From: an uncultured Collinsella sp.
Lineage (GTDB): Bacteria > Actinomycetota > Coriobacteriia > Coriobacteriales > Coriobacteriaceae
DNA: 21,947 bases
NCBI GenBank assembly: GCA_900555355.1
Contig: USKV01000003.1
Coordinates: 1 to 21,947 of the forward strand
Direction: 5' to 3'
The notes beneath the pieces were generated by a model, which was given only the letters and a program-made list of their open reading frames with translations, did not search any database and was not told the DNA's origin. Of this stretch, positions 8,637 to 16,158 are shown in pieces. Within the stretch, counting starts at the first letter, position 1; each line of letters starts with the position of its first letter. A program made the translations under genes and the position numbers.

Positions 8637-8653
8637 TAAAAACCGTGCTAAAA

Positions 8654-11302
8654 CTAGCAGACGGCGTAATCCTGGGGCTCGCGGCCGTAGTAGGCGTCCA
8701 GGTAGAGCTCCTTGATCTCGCTCATGAGCGGGTAGCGCGGGTTGGCGCCGGTGCACTGGTCGTTGAATGCCTGCTCGGTCATTTCGTCGAGGGTGTCGAG
8801 GAAGTACTGCTCGTCAACACCGTAGTCAGCGATGGTCTTCTTGACGCCGATGAAGTCCTTGAGCTCTTCGAGCTTCGTGATGAAGTTCTCGAAGACCTCC
8901 TTGTCGTCCTTGCCCTCGATGCCGCAGTACTTGGCCATCTCGGCGTAGTTGTGCAGCGCGTTGGGGTAAGGATACTGGGAGAAGGTACCCATCTTGACGG
9001 GAGCCTCGGCGGCGTTGTAGCGCATGACGCGGGTCAGGATGACAGCGTTTGCGAGGCCGTGGGGCAGGTGATGGAAAGCGCCGAGCTTGTGGGCCATGGA
9101 GTGGTTGAGGCCCAGGAAGGCGTTGGCGAAGGCCATACCGGCCATGCAGGAGGCGTTGTGCATCTCCTCGCGGGCGTGCGGGTCCTTGGCGCCGTTCGTG
9201 AAGCTGGAGGGCAGGTTCTCGAAGACGAGCTTGGCAGCGCGCTCGGAGAGGCCCTTGGTGTAGTCGGAAGCCATGATGGAGACGTAGGACTCGATGGCGT
9301 GGGTCATGACGTCGATGCCGGAGGCAGCGGTCAGGCCGCGCGGGGCGGTCATGCAGTTGTCGGCGTCGACGATAGCCATGTTGGGGAGCAGCGCGTAGTC
9401 GGCGAGCGGCCACTTGATGCCGGTCTCCTTGTCGGTGATGATGGCGAACGGCGTGCACTCGGAGCCGGTACCCGAGGAGGTCGGGACGGCGACGAAGTAG
9501 GCCTTCTTGCCCATCTCGGGGAAGGTGAAGATACGCTTGCGGATGTCCATGAAGTCCATGGCCATGTCCTCAAACTTGCACTCGGGGTGCTCGTACATCA
9601 TCCACATGATCTTGCCGGCGTCCATAGCGGAGCCACCGCCGACGGCGATGATGACGTCCGGCTCAAAGAGAGCCATCTGCTTGGCGCCGCGACGTGCGCA
9701 CTGCAGCGACGGATCGGGCTCGACGTCGTAGAAGCAGTCGTGGGCGATGCCCATCTCGTCGAGCTTGGCCTCGATGGCGCGGGTGTTGCCATTCTTGAAG
9801 AGGAACTGGTCGGTGACGATGAAGGCGCGCTTCTTGCCCATGACGTTGCCCAGCTCGTCGAGGGCGACGGGCGTGGAACCCTTCTTGAAGTAGACCTTCT
9901 CGGGAGCGCGGAACCACAGCATGTTCTCACGGCGCTCGGCCACAGTCTTAACGTTGATCAAGTGCTTCACCCCAACGTTCTCGGAGACGGAGTTGCCGCC
10001 CCAGGAGCCGCAGCCCAGGGTCAGAGACGGCTTCATGCCAAAGTTGTACAGGTCACCGATGCCGCCGTGCGAGGACGGGGTGTTGATGACGATACGGCAG
10101 GCCTTCATGACGTGCTCGAACAGGCTGATCTTCTCGGCCTGGGCGGGGTGCACGTACAGAGAGGCGGTGTGGCCCGGGCCACCGGCGAGCACGAGGTGCT
10201 CGGCCTTGTCGACGGCCTCCTGGAAGTCCTTGGCGTGGTACATGGCCAGGACCGGGGAGAGCTTCTCGTGGGAGAACTCCTCCTTGGCGGGGTCGGTGGA
10301 GGTGACCTCGGCGATCAGGATCTTGGTCTTGGCGGGAACCTCGATGCCGGCGAGCTCGGCGATCTTGGCAGCGGCCATGCCGGGGATGCGGTGATCGAGA
10401 GCGCCGTTCTTGAACATGGCGGCACGCAGGGCCTCCATCTCGGCACCCTGCTTGACGAAGTAGCAGCCGCGCTTCTGGAACTCGGCCTTAACCTGGTCAT
10501 AGATGCTGTCGATTACGGTCACGGACTGCTCGGAAGCGCAGATCATGCCGTTGTCGAAGGTCTTGGAGTGGATGATGGAGTTGACGGCGAGCAGCACGTC
10601 GGCGGTGTCGTCGATGACGACCGGGGTGTTACCGGCGCCAACGCCCAGGGCGGGCTTGCCCGAGGAGTAAGCGGCCTTGACCATGCCCGGGCCACCGGTT
10701 GCGAGGATGATGTCGACGTCGCGCATGACCATGTTAGTCAGCTCGATGGAGGGGACATCGACCCAGCCGATGATGCCCTCGGGGGCGCCGGCCTTGACGG
10801 CGGCGTCAAGCACGAGCTTGGCGGCGGCGATGGTGCACTTGGCGGCAGCCGGGTGCGGGGAGATGATGATGGCGTTGCGGGTCTTCAGGCAGATCAGCGT
10901 CTTGAAGATCGCGGTGGAGGTGGGGTTGGTCGTCGGGATGACGGCGCCCACGATGCCGATGGGCTCGGCGATCTTGGTGATGCCGTAAGCCTCGTCGCGC
11001 TCCAGGACACCACAGGTCTTGGTGTTCTTGTAAGCGTTGTAGATGTACTCTGCGGCGTAGTGGTTCTTGATGACCTTGTCCTCAAGAACGCCGCGGCCGG
11101 TCTCCTCGATGGCCATCTTCGCCAACGGGATACGAGCCTTGTTGGCGGCCATGGCGGCCTCATAGAAGATCTTGTCGACCTGCTCCTGCGTGTACGTAGC
11201 AAAAAGCGCCTGGGCCTCTCGCATCTGAGCGAGCTTGGCCTCAAGCGCCTCTACGTTGTCCACAATTGCGGGAGTAGTGTTTTCCGGTGACTTTTTCACC
11301 AT
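8654..11302 (-). CDS. adhE: Bifunctional acetaldehyde-CoA/alcohol dehydrogenase
   Basis: AdhE reduces acetyl-CoA to acetaldehyde and then ethanol, reoxidising two NADH during fermentation, and assembles into spirosome filaments in characterised species. The length of 882 residues is typical. The N-terminal aldehyde dehydrogenase half shows PTTNPTSTAIFK, ATGGPGMVKAAY and the catalytic Cys255 in NGMICASEQS. The C-terminal iron alcohol dehydrogenase half shows GGGSAMDAGKIMW near residue 555 and the metal-binding histidines in NHSMAHKLGAFHHLPHG. AAGGAGA lies five bases before the ATG. It stands alone on this strand apart from the phosphotransferase gene after it. No disruption is visible. A near full-length open frame on the opposite strand is a composition shadow. 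Confidence 0.98.
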   Translation of the reverse strand: MVKKSPENTTPAIVDNVEALEAKLAQMREAQALFATYTQEQVDKIFYEAAMAANKARIPLAKMAIEETGRGVLEDKVIKNHYAAEYIYNAYKNTKTCGVLERDEAYGITKIAEPIGIVGAVIPTTNPTSTAIFKTLICLKTRNAIIISPHPAAAKCTIAAAKLVLDAAVKAGAPEGIIGWVDVPSIELTNMVMRDVDIILATGGPGMVKAAYSSGKPALGVGAGNTPVVIDDTADVLLAVNSIIHSKTFDNGMICASEQSVTVIDSIYDQVKAEFQKRGCYFVKQGAEMEALRAAMFKNGALDHRIPGMAAAKIAELAGIEVPAKTKILIAEVTSTDPAKEEFSHEKLSPVLAMYHAKDFQEAVDKAEHLVLAGGPGHTASLYVHPAQAEKISLFEHVMKACRIVINTPSSHGGIGDLYNFGMKPSLTLGCGSWGGNSVSENVGVKHLINVKTVAERRENMLWFRAPEKVYFKKGSTPVALDELGNVMGKKRAFIVTDQFLFKNGNTRAIEAKLDEMGIAHDCFYDVEPDPSLQCARRGAKQMALFEPDVIIAVGGGSAMDAGKIMWMMYEHPECKFEDMAMDFMDIRKRIFTFPEMGKKAYFVAVPTSSGTGSECTPFAIITDKETGIKWPLADYALLPNMAIVDADNCMTAPRGLTAASGIDVMTHAIESYVSIMASDYTKGLSERAAKLVFENLPSSFTNGAKDPHAREEMHNASCMAGMAFANAFLGLNHSMAHKLGAFHHLPHGLANAVILTRVMRYNAAEAPVKMGTFSQYPYPNALHNYAEMAKYCGIEGKDDKEVFENFITKLEELKDFIGVKKTIADYGVDEQYFLDTLDEMTEQAFNDQCTGANPRYPLMSEIKELYLDAYYGREPQDYAVC

Positions 11303-11392
11303 TTGTGTCTCCTTGCGATCGGAGATTTACCCTACGCCTTGCATGATAGCAAGAAATTATTCGGCGAACGGTAAGATTCCTGTAAAAGGCAC

Positions 11393-11432
11393 ACTAAAAC
11401 GCTTCAATAAACTGAAACGCTTTAACTAAAAC
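11393..11432 (-). promoter_or_regulatory. Paired direct repeats upstream of adhE, possible operator
   Basis: AAACGCTT occurs at 11397-11404 and 11415-11422, 18 bases apart. The flanking ACTAAAAC occurs at 11393-11400 and 11425-11432. The block lies about 95-130 bases upstream of the adhE start, where an activator or redox/catabolite regulator could bind. I could not settle on one promoter: TATCAT (leftward, from about 11344) and AATAAT (from about 11360) are both possible -10 elements without a good -35. The rest of the gap 11303-11635 holds the left end repeat of the transposase unit. Confidence 0.35.
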
Positions 11433-11455
11433 TATCTGCCTGCTGCATCGCCCCA

Positions 11456-11506
11456 CTCATTGGGGACAGACTTACATGAGTGCTTTCACTCATTTGGGAC
11501 AGACAT
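11456..11506 (+). repeat. Left 51-bp terminal REP-like repeat
   Basis: The repeat contains two near-copies of CTCATTGGGGACAGAC in direct order, at 11456 and 11488. Between them is a perfect hairpin, ATGAGTG-CTTT-CACTCAT (11475-11492). It matches the complement of 12453-12503 at 48 of 51 positions. A partial extra copy, CTCATTGG, lies at 11545-11552. Confidence 0.9.
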
Positions 11507-11635
11507 CGTTTTGCCATTTTGCCGTTCTGGACCTGTTTTTGCCGCTCATTGGATATAAATAGGTTACAGGCTCAGCATTTCGCGTTCCTTCTCTCCTTTT
11601 AGGTGTTGCCTGTTCAGTTTTTGAAAGGAGAGATT

Positions 11636-12412
11636 ATGCCCCGATGCGCCCGCGCCGTTTCGCTCACCGGCTACTACCACGTTTTTGACCGTGGCAACTC
11701 CAAGCAGATTATTTTTGAAGATGACTCCGACCGCTATCGTTTCCTATCGGATATCTCGGACAGGTTTGCGCGCCATGAAGTGGCGGTTTTGGCTTGGTGC
11801 CTTATGGACAACCACTTTCATTTGATGGTTGATGATCCGTTCGACAATCTTTCAAAGGCGATGCAGTGCGCATTGACGGCATATGCTAAGTATTTCAATG
11901 GGAAAACGGGAAGAACGGGGCATCTGTTTGATAATCGCTATTCGCGGGTCGCGGTTGAGTCGGACACGCAGGCGGTGCAGCTGCTCGACTATATTCATCT
12001 CAATCCCGTGAAAGGCGCGCTCGACTCGCTCGAGGCGTACCGTTGGTCAAGCTATAAGGCATACCAGCTGGGCTACGATCCCTTTGTCATCTGTGATGCG
12101 GCCCCCATGCTCGATATTGTCGGAGGCTCCCGTTGCTATTGCAAGCATCTCGAGAAAGTTGCCGGGCGCATCTGGTCAGTAGAGGTTCTTCCACGCCGGC
12201 GGATCCCCGATGAGGACGCCCTTGCCGTTGCGCGCGAAGTCCTGTCGAGCATAGATCCTGCGCTGCTCAAGGCCCTGCCGCGACTCGAGCGTGATGCGTG
12301 TCTGCTGAGGCTCAGGCGGGCACATCTCACGGTCAAGCAAATTGCCCGTATCACCGGTATCGGCGCTACAAGCGTGACCAAGGCCACTGCAGGCTGGAAG
12401 GAGGCTGCGTGA
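11636..12412 (+). CDS. REP-associated tyrosine transposase (Y1_Tnp / RAYT)
   Basis: The 258-residue protein has a single-strand DNA nuclease core. The HUH pair is His60-Phe-His62 in WCLMDNHFHLMV. The nucleophilic tyrosine is probably Tyr83 or Tyr86 in AYAKYFNGKTGRTGHLFDNR. YIHLNPVKGAL and YRWSSYKAY are further family motifs. The C-terminal 80 residues end in a helix-turn-helix-like segment (LTVKQIARITGIGATSVTKA). Relatives bind and cleave REP hairpins and are usually single-copy, vertically maintained domesticated transposases. The ATG at 11636 follows AAAGGAGAG at ideal spacing; an upstream in-frame GTG at 11603 has no ribosome site. The frame is intact, so the protein may be active. Confidence 0.93.
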   Translation: MPRCARAVSLTGYYHVFDRGNSKQIIFEDDSDRYRFLSDISDRFARHEVAVLAWCLMDNHFHLMVDDPFDNLSKAMQCALTAYAKYFNGKTGRTGHLFDNRYSRVAVESDTQAVQLLDYIHLNPVKGALDSLEAYRWSSYKAYQLGYDPFVICDAAPMLDIVGGSRCYCKHLEKVAGRIWSVEVLPRRRIPDEDALAVAREVLSSIDPALLKALPRLERDACLLRLRRAHLTVKQIARITGIGATSVTKATAGWKEAA

Positions 12413-12452
12413 GGCTGGGCAGGACCTGATCATGGCGCCGCATGTGTACGTC

Positions 12453-12503
12453 ATGTCTGTCCCCAATGCGTGAAAGCACTCATCTAAGTCTGTCCCCAAT
12501 GAG
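12453..12503 (-). repeat. Right 51-bp terminal REP-like repeat
   Basis: This is the inverted partner of 11456-11506, differing at three positions (20, 35 and 40 of the repeat). One change disrupts a pair in the internal hairpin; another makes the second GGGGACAGAC copy perfect. A partial further copy, CCCAATGAG, continues at 12506-12514. Confidence 0.9.
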
Positions 12504-12517
12504 CGCCCAATGAGCAC

Positions 12518-12546
12518 AAAAAAGCGCCCTCCGTAGGGGAGGACGC
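12518..12546 (-). terminator. Intrinsic terminator of rpmB
   Basis: In leftward RNA, the nine-base arms 12538-12546 and 12524-12532 pair with one G-U, around a five-base loop. They are followed by six U (AAAAAA at 12518-12523 on +). It lies 72 bases beyond the rpmB stop and immediately beside the right REP repeat. The remaining bases 12547-12618 hold no gene. Confidence 0.88.
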
Positions 12547-12618
12547 CTTTGGTAAGTTCTGTATGAACGCGAGGTCTTTGACCCGGAGAGTCCGAGGTAC
12601 TTGTTGGTAAGACCTTAT

Positions 12619-12807
12619 TTAGGAGCGCGCAACCTTGCCAGACTTGAGGCAGGTGGAGCAAACGTTCATCTTGCGACGGTGACCATCGACGACGACGTAG
12701 ACGCGCTGGATGTTGGGGCGGAACTTACGGTTGGTGACGCGGTGAGAGTGGCTGATGGAGCGACCGGCAACGGGGTGCTTACCGCAAACTTCGCAAACTT
12801 TGGACAT
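12619..12807 (-). CDS. rpmB: 50S ribosomal protein L28, zinc-binding form
   Basis: The 62-residue protein starts MSKVCEVCGKHPVAGRSISHSH and ends NVCSTCLKSGKVARS. The two CxxC pairs, near the N- and C-terminus, mark the zinc-containing (C+) form of L28. The characteristic RKFRPNIQRV lies between them. I chose the ATG at 12807 because AAGGAGGG precedes it at seven bases; the frame is open further upstream, but that gives a non-homologous extension. It is monocistronic, with its own promoter and terminator, and is divergent from the pyr operon. Confidence 0.97.
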   Translation of the reverse strand: MSKVCEVCGKHPVAGRSISHSHRVTNRKFRPNIQRVYVVVDGHRRKMNVCSTCLKSGKVARS

Positions 12808-12861
12808 AACTGACCCTCCTTGGGCGACAAACGAACATGTCGCGTTAACAAACAAGCCTGA

Positions 12862-12889
12862 ACTATAGCACAGAAGTCGCTCCCTGTGC
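12862..12889 (-). promoter_or_regulatory. Probable rpmB promoter with extended -10
   Basis: Leftward, TGCTATAGT gives an extended -10 (TATAGT at 12867-12862) about 55-60 bases before the rpmB start. TTGCGC lies 20 bases further upstream as a weak, wide-spaced -35. An inverted repeat, GCACAG (12868-12873) and CTGTGC (12884-12889), occupies the spacer and could be a regulator site. Confidence 0.55.
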
Positions 12890-13122
12890 GCAATCTACAC
12901 AGAGATATTCCTCTTTTGGCGATAGTGCCCACGCCACGGCCCTGGACGTAGATCCGATTTGCGTGCAGCAGAGGGGATTATGCCAGCTCGTGCGTGCGTT
13001 TTCAAGCTCGTCCCACAAATATATATAGGTTTATGGAGCATTGGGCTCCGTTTACGGATTGCTCTGTATTTACGCTCGCAATTAAGCTCGAGGTTGGCTA
13101 CACTATCCCTTGACCATTAAAG

Positions 13123-13220
13123 GGGTACGAGATACCCACATGGAATTACATAGCTGCCATGCGAGCAGCCTTTCCTGTGGGTGTCTGGTCCGCTTTAAGC
13201 GGTCGGGCATCTATTTTTTT
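13123..13220 (+). promoter_or_regulatory. pyr operon leader: PyrR-type hairpin followed by attenuator terminator
   Basis: The long hairpin pairs ACCCACA (13134-13140) with TGTGGGT (13176-13182), then GGAA (13142-13145) with TTCC, and GCTGC (13153-13157) with GCAGC (13165-13169). It has a larger bulge on the 5' side and a loop ending GCGA. This resembles PyrR-binding loops, which have a bulged stem and a GNGA loop. A terminator stem follows (13180-13193 with 13199-13211) and then seven T (13214-13220). An alternative small hairpin, GGGTA (13123-13127) with TACCC (13133-13137), would compete with the long one. The inference is that uridine nucleotides acting through PyrR favour termination; the exact antiterminator is not resolved. 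Confidence 0.7.
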
Positions 13221-13247
13221 GACTGTGTCAGCAGTCAAGACATGTGA

Positions 13248-13844
<597 letters not shown>

Positions 13845-13848
13845 TACC

Positions 13849-14793
13849 GTGGCGTTCAACCATAAGCACCTGATCGACATTACCGAGTACTCCGAAGAGG
13901 ACATCAAGCTCATCCTCGAGACCGCCAAGGCGTTCTCTGAGGTCAACGAGCGTGCGATCAAGAAGGTCCCCACGCTCAAGGGTAAGACCATCGTCAACAT
14001 GTTCAACGAGCCCTCGACGCGCACCCGTAGCTCCTTCGAGCTCGCCGAGAAGCGTCTTTCGGCCGACAGCCTCAACTTTGGCGGCTCCTCGACCTCCACG
14101 GTCAAGGGCGAGAGCCTCGTCGACACCGTCGAGACCCTCAACGCCTACAAGATCGACTGCATCGTCGTGCGCGATAAGCACGCCGGTGCTCCCTACATCG
14201 TCACGCAGAACTCGCCCGCGAGCGTCATCTGCGCCGGCGACGGCAAGCACAACCATCCCACGCAGGCCCTGCTCGACCTGTACACCATCTGGGAGCACAA
14301 GGGTGACTTCCACGGTCTGAAGGTCGCTGTCGTCGGCGATATCGCGCACTCCCGCGTCTGCGGCTCGCTGATTCCCGCCCTTAAGATCATGGGCTGCGAG
14401 ACCTACGCCGTCGCCCCCGGCACGCTGTTGCCGCCGGCGCCCGAGGTCCTGGGCTGCGACCACGTGACGAGCGACCTCGATTCCGTCCTGCCCGAGCTGG
14501 ACGTCGTCTACATGCTGCGCGTGCAGCAGGAGCGCCTCGAGGGTGCCCCGTTCCCGACCATTCGTGAGTACCACAAGCTCTTCGGTCTGACCAAGGACCG
14601 CGAGAAGCTCATGAAGCCCGATGCGATCATCTGCCACCCGGGCCCCATCAACCGCGGCGTCGAGTTCGACTCCTATATGGCCGACCACCCGCAACGCTCC
14701 GTCATCCTGGAGCAGGTCTACGCCGGTATCTGCGTGCGTATGGCTATCCTGTATCTGCTGCTTGGAGGTGCCGATAATGGCCTTGCTTCTTAA
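13849..14793 (+). CDS. pyrB: Aspartate carbamoyltransferase catalytic chain
   Basis: PyrB condenses carbamoyl phosphate with aspartate, the first committed pyrimidine step. The carbamoyl phosphate motif FNEPSTRTRSSFELA has its core STRTR near residue 56. HPTQALLDLYT (from 136), GDIAHSRV and HPGPINRGVE (from about 263) are all present. The length is 314 residues. I prefer the GTG at 13849 because GGAGGTGA, at 13833-13840, lies eight bases before it. A GTG at 13837 overlaps that ribosome site and the pyrR end, so it is less likely. No pyrI regulatory chain is present in the window. Confidence 0.96.
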   Translation: MAFNHKHLIDITEYSEEDIKLILETAKAFSEVNERAIKKVPTLKGKTIVNMFNEPSTRTRSSFELAEKRLSADSLNFGGSSTSTVKGESLVDTVETLNAYKIDCIVVRDKHAGAPYIVTQNSPASVICAGDGKHNHPTQALLDLYTIWEHKGDFHGLKVAVVGDIAHSRVCGSLIPALKIMGCETYAVAPGTLLPPAPEVLGCDHVTSDLDSVLPELDVVYMLRVQQERLEGAPFPTIREYHKLFGLTKDREKLMKPDAIICHPGPINRGVEFDSYMADHPQRSVILEQVYAGICVRMAILYLLLGGADNGLAS

Positions 14794-16066
14794 GAATGCC
14801 CACGTCGTCGACCCGTCCGTCGAGCTTGACGGTGTCGTTGACGTCCTGATTGACGGCGACAAGATCGCCGAGGTCGGCGAGAATCTCGCCGTCGAGGGAG
14901 CCGAGGTCCGCGACCTTTCCGGCAAGTACCTCGTCCCTGGCCTGGTGGATATGCACGTTCACCTTCGCGAGCCCGGCTACGAGGTCAAAGAGGACATCGA
15001 GAGCGGCACCCGCGCAGCTGCCAAGGGCGGCTTTACCGGCGTGTGCGCCATGCCCAACACCGATCCCGTCACCGATAACGGCACTGTCGTGGAGTTCGTC
15101 AAGTCCCGCGCTGCCGAGGTCGGTCACTGCCGCGTCTATCCGTCGGGCGCCATGACCCGCGGTCTTAAGGGCGAGGCCATGTCCGAGATGGGCGATATGG
15201 TCGCCCACGGCGCCGTCGCCTTCACCGACGACGGTCGCGGCGTGCAGGGCGCGGGCATGCTCCGTCGCTGCATGGACTACGGCAAGATGTTCGGCAAGGT
15301 CTTTATGAGCCACTGCCAGGACGAGGACCTGGTCGGCCACGGCCAGATCAACGAGGGCAAGGTCTCGACCCGTCTGGCTCTCGAGGGCTGGCCGGCTGCC
15401 GGCGAGGAGCTCCAGATCGCCCGCGACATCGAGATCGCCAAGCTGACCGGTGCCAAGCTGCACATCCAGCACATCTCCACCGCCCATGGTCTGGAGATCG
15501 TGCGTGCCGGTAAGGCCGCTGGCGTTCAGGTTACCTGCGAGGCCACCCCGCACCACATGTTCCTGACCGAGAACGACCTGGACGAGACCTACAACACCTC
15601 GCTCAAGGTCAATCCGCCGCTGCGTACCGAGGAAGATGCCGAGGCCATCCGTCAGGGCGTCATCGACGGCACCGTCGACGCTATCGTCACCGATCACGCT
15701 CCCCACACCCCGTGGGAGAAGGCCCGCGAGTTCGAGCTTGCGCCCTTTGGCATGATCGGCCTCGAGACCTCCCTGTCGCTCGTACTCACCGAGCTGGTCA
15801 ACACGGGCAAGATGAGCGTGGGCCGCATGGTTGAGCTCATGGCTATCAAGCCTCGTGAGATTCTGGGCCTCGACCAGGTTCAGGTCAAGGCGGGCTCCGT
15901 TGCCGACCTGACCGTGTTCGACCCCTCCGCAACCTGGACGGTTGGCGAGGACGGTTACGAGTCGCGCGCCGAGAACTCCGGTTTTGCCGGCTGCACGCTC
16001 ACCGGTCGTGCCACCGATGTGTTTGTCGGCGGTAAGCAGACGCTTGCCGACGGCTGCATCTGCTAG
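14777..16066 (+). CDS. pyrC: Dihydroorotase, type I
   Basis: PyrC cyclises N-carbamoyl-aspartate to dihydroorotate. The 429-residue zinc amidohydrolase has the metal motif DMHVHLREPG (His60, His62), CAMPNTDP, HIQHIST, CEATPHHMFL and TDHAPHTPWEK, with catalytic Asp306. These place it in the type I class of Gram-positive bacteria. The ATG at 14777 follows GGAGGTG and lies within the last 17 bases of pyrB, so the two are translationally coupled. The frame is open further upstream inside pyrB, but that part is not homologous. Confidence 0.97.
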   Translation: MALLLKNAHVVDPSVELDGVVDVLIDGDKIAEVGENLAVEGAEVRDLSGKYLVPGLVDMHVHLREPGYEVKEDIESGTRAAAKGGFTGVCAMPNTDPVTDNGTVVEFVKSRAAEVGHCRVYPSGAMTRGLKGEAMSEMGDMVAHGAVAFTDDGRGVQGAGMLRRCMDYGKMFGKVFMSHCQDEDLVGHGQINEGKVSTRLALEGWPAAGEELQIARDIEIAKLTGAKLHIQHISTAHGLEIVRAGKAAGVQVTCEATPHHMFLTENDLDETYNTSLKVNPPLRTEEDAEAIRQGVIDGTVDAIVTDHAPHTPWEKAREFELAPFGMIGLETSLSLVLTELVNTGKMSVGRMVELMAIKPREILGLDQVQVKAGSVADLTVFDPSATWTVGEDGYESRAENSGFAGCTLTGRATDVFVGGKQTLADGCIC

Positions 16067-16086
16067 CATAGCCTTATCGCTTTTGT

Positions 16087-16143
16087 GCGCGGTGCCCTTG
16101 CGGTGCCGCGCTTTCTGTTCGTTTTGACCATGCAATCGCATGG
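16087..16143 (+). other. Two hairpins in the pyrC-pyrK gap, the first terminator-like
   Basis: Arms 16087-16096 and 16102-16111 pair over ten bases (two G-U) around CTTGC and are followed by TTTCTGTTCGTTTT, an imperfect T tract. A second perfect hairpin, CCATGC-AATC-GCATGG, spans 16128-16143 and ends just before the pyrK ribosome site. The first could cause partial termination; the second could affect translation. Confidence 0.5.
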
Positions 16144-16158
16144 GGGATTGGAGCGTCT

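Larger units (their letters stand above)
11456..12503 (+). mobile_element. REP-associated tyrosine transposase unit with inverted end repeats
   Basis: A single Y1/HUH transposase gene is bracketed by 51-bp inverted repeats. The unit is 1,048 bp and sits between adhE and rpmB, whose own signals (adhE leader repeats, rpmB terminator) remain intact. Hairpin-bearing ends and a HUH enzyme are the hallmarks of RAYT/REP systems and IS200/IS605 relatives. Classical IS200/IS605 elements have different hairpins at the two ends rather than long inverted repeats, so the RAYT/BIME-like class fits better. No target duplication is expected for this enzyme class and none is evident. Confidence 0.8.

Noticed and set aside
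8645..11290. An 881-codon open frame on the + strand lying exactly opposite adhE
   Set aside because: Its translation is a low-complexity Gly/Val/Asp/Leu/His-rich sequence with no recognisable domain. It mirrors adhE codon positions, as expected when third positions are nearly always G or C, while the minus-strand AdhE is fully conserved.
11456..12503. Classifying the unit as a standard IS200/IS605 insertion sequence
   Set aside because: Those elements have dissimilar sub-terminal hairpins and usually a shorter TnpA. Here long inverted repeats with REP-like cores flank a 258-residue protein with an extra C-terminal domain, which fits a RAYT better.
13033..13113. A 26-codon frame (starting MEHWAPF) in the rpmB-pyrR gap
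   Set aside because: It has no ribosome site, ends before the leader hairpins and has no recognisable feature. It is likely chance.
13096..13138. TTGACC at 13110-13115 as the -35 of the pyr promoter
   Set aside because: At 17 bases the -10 would be TACCCA, a poor match that falls inside the leader hairpin arms. No confident promoter could be assigned.
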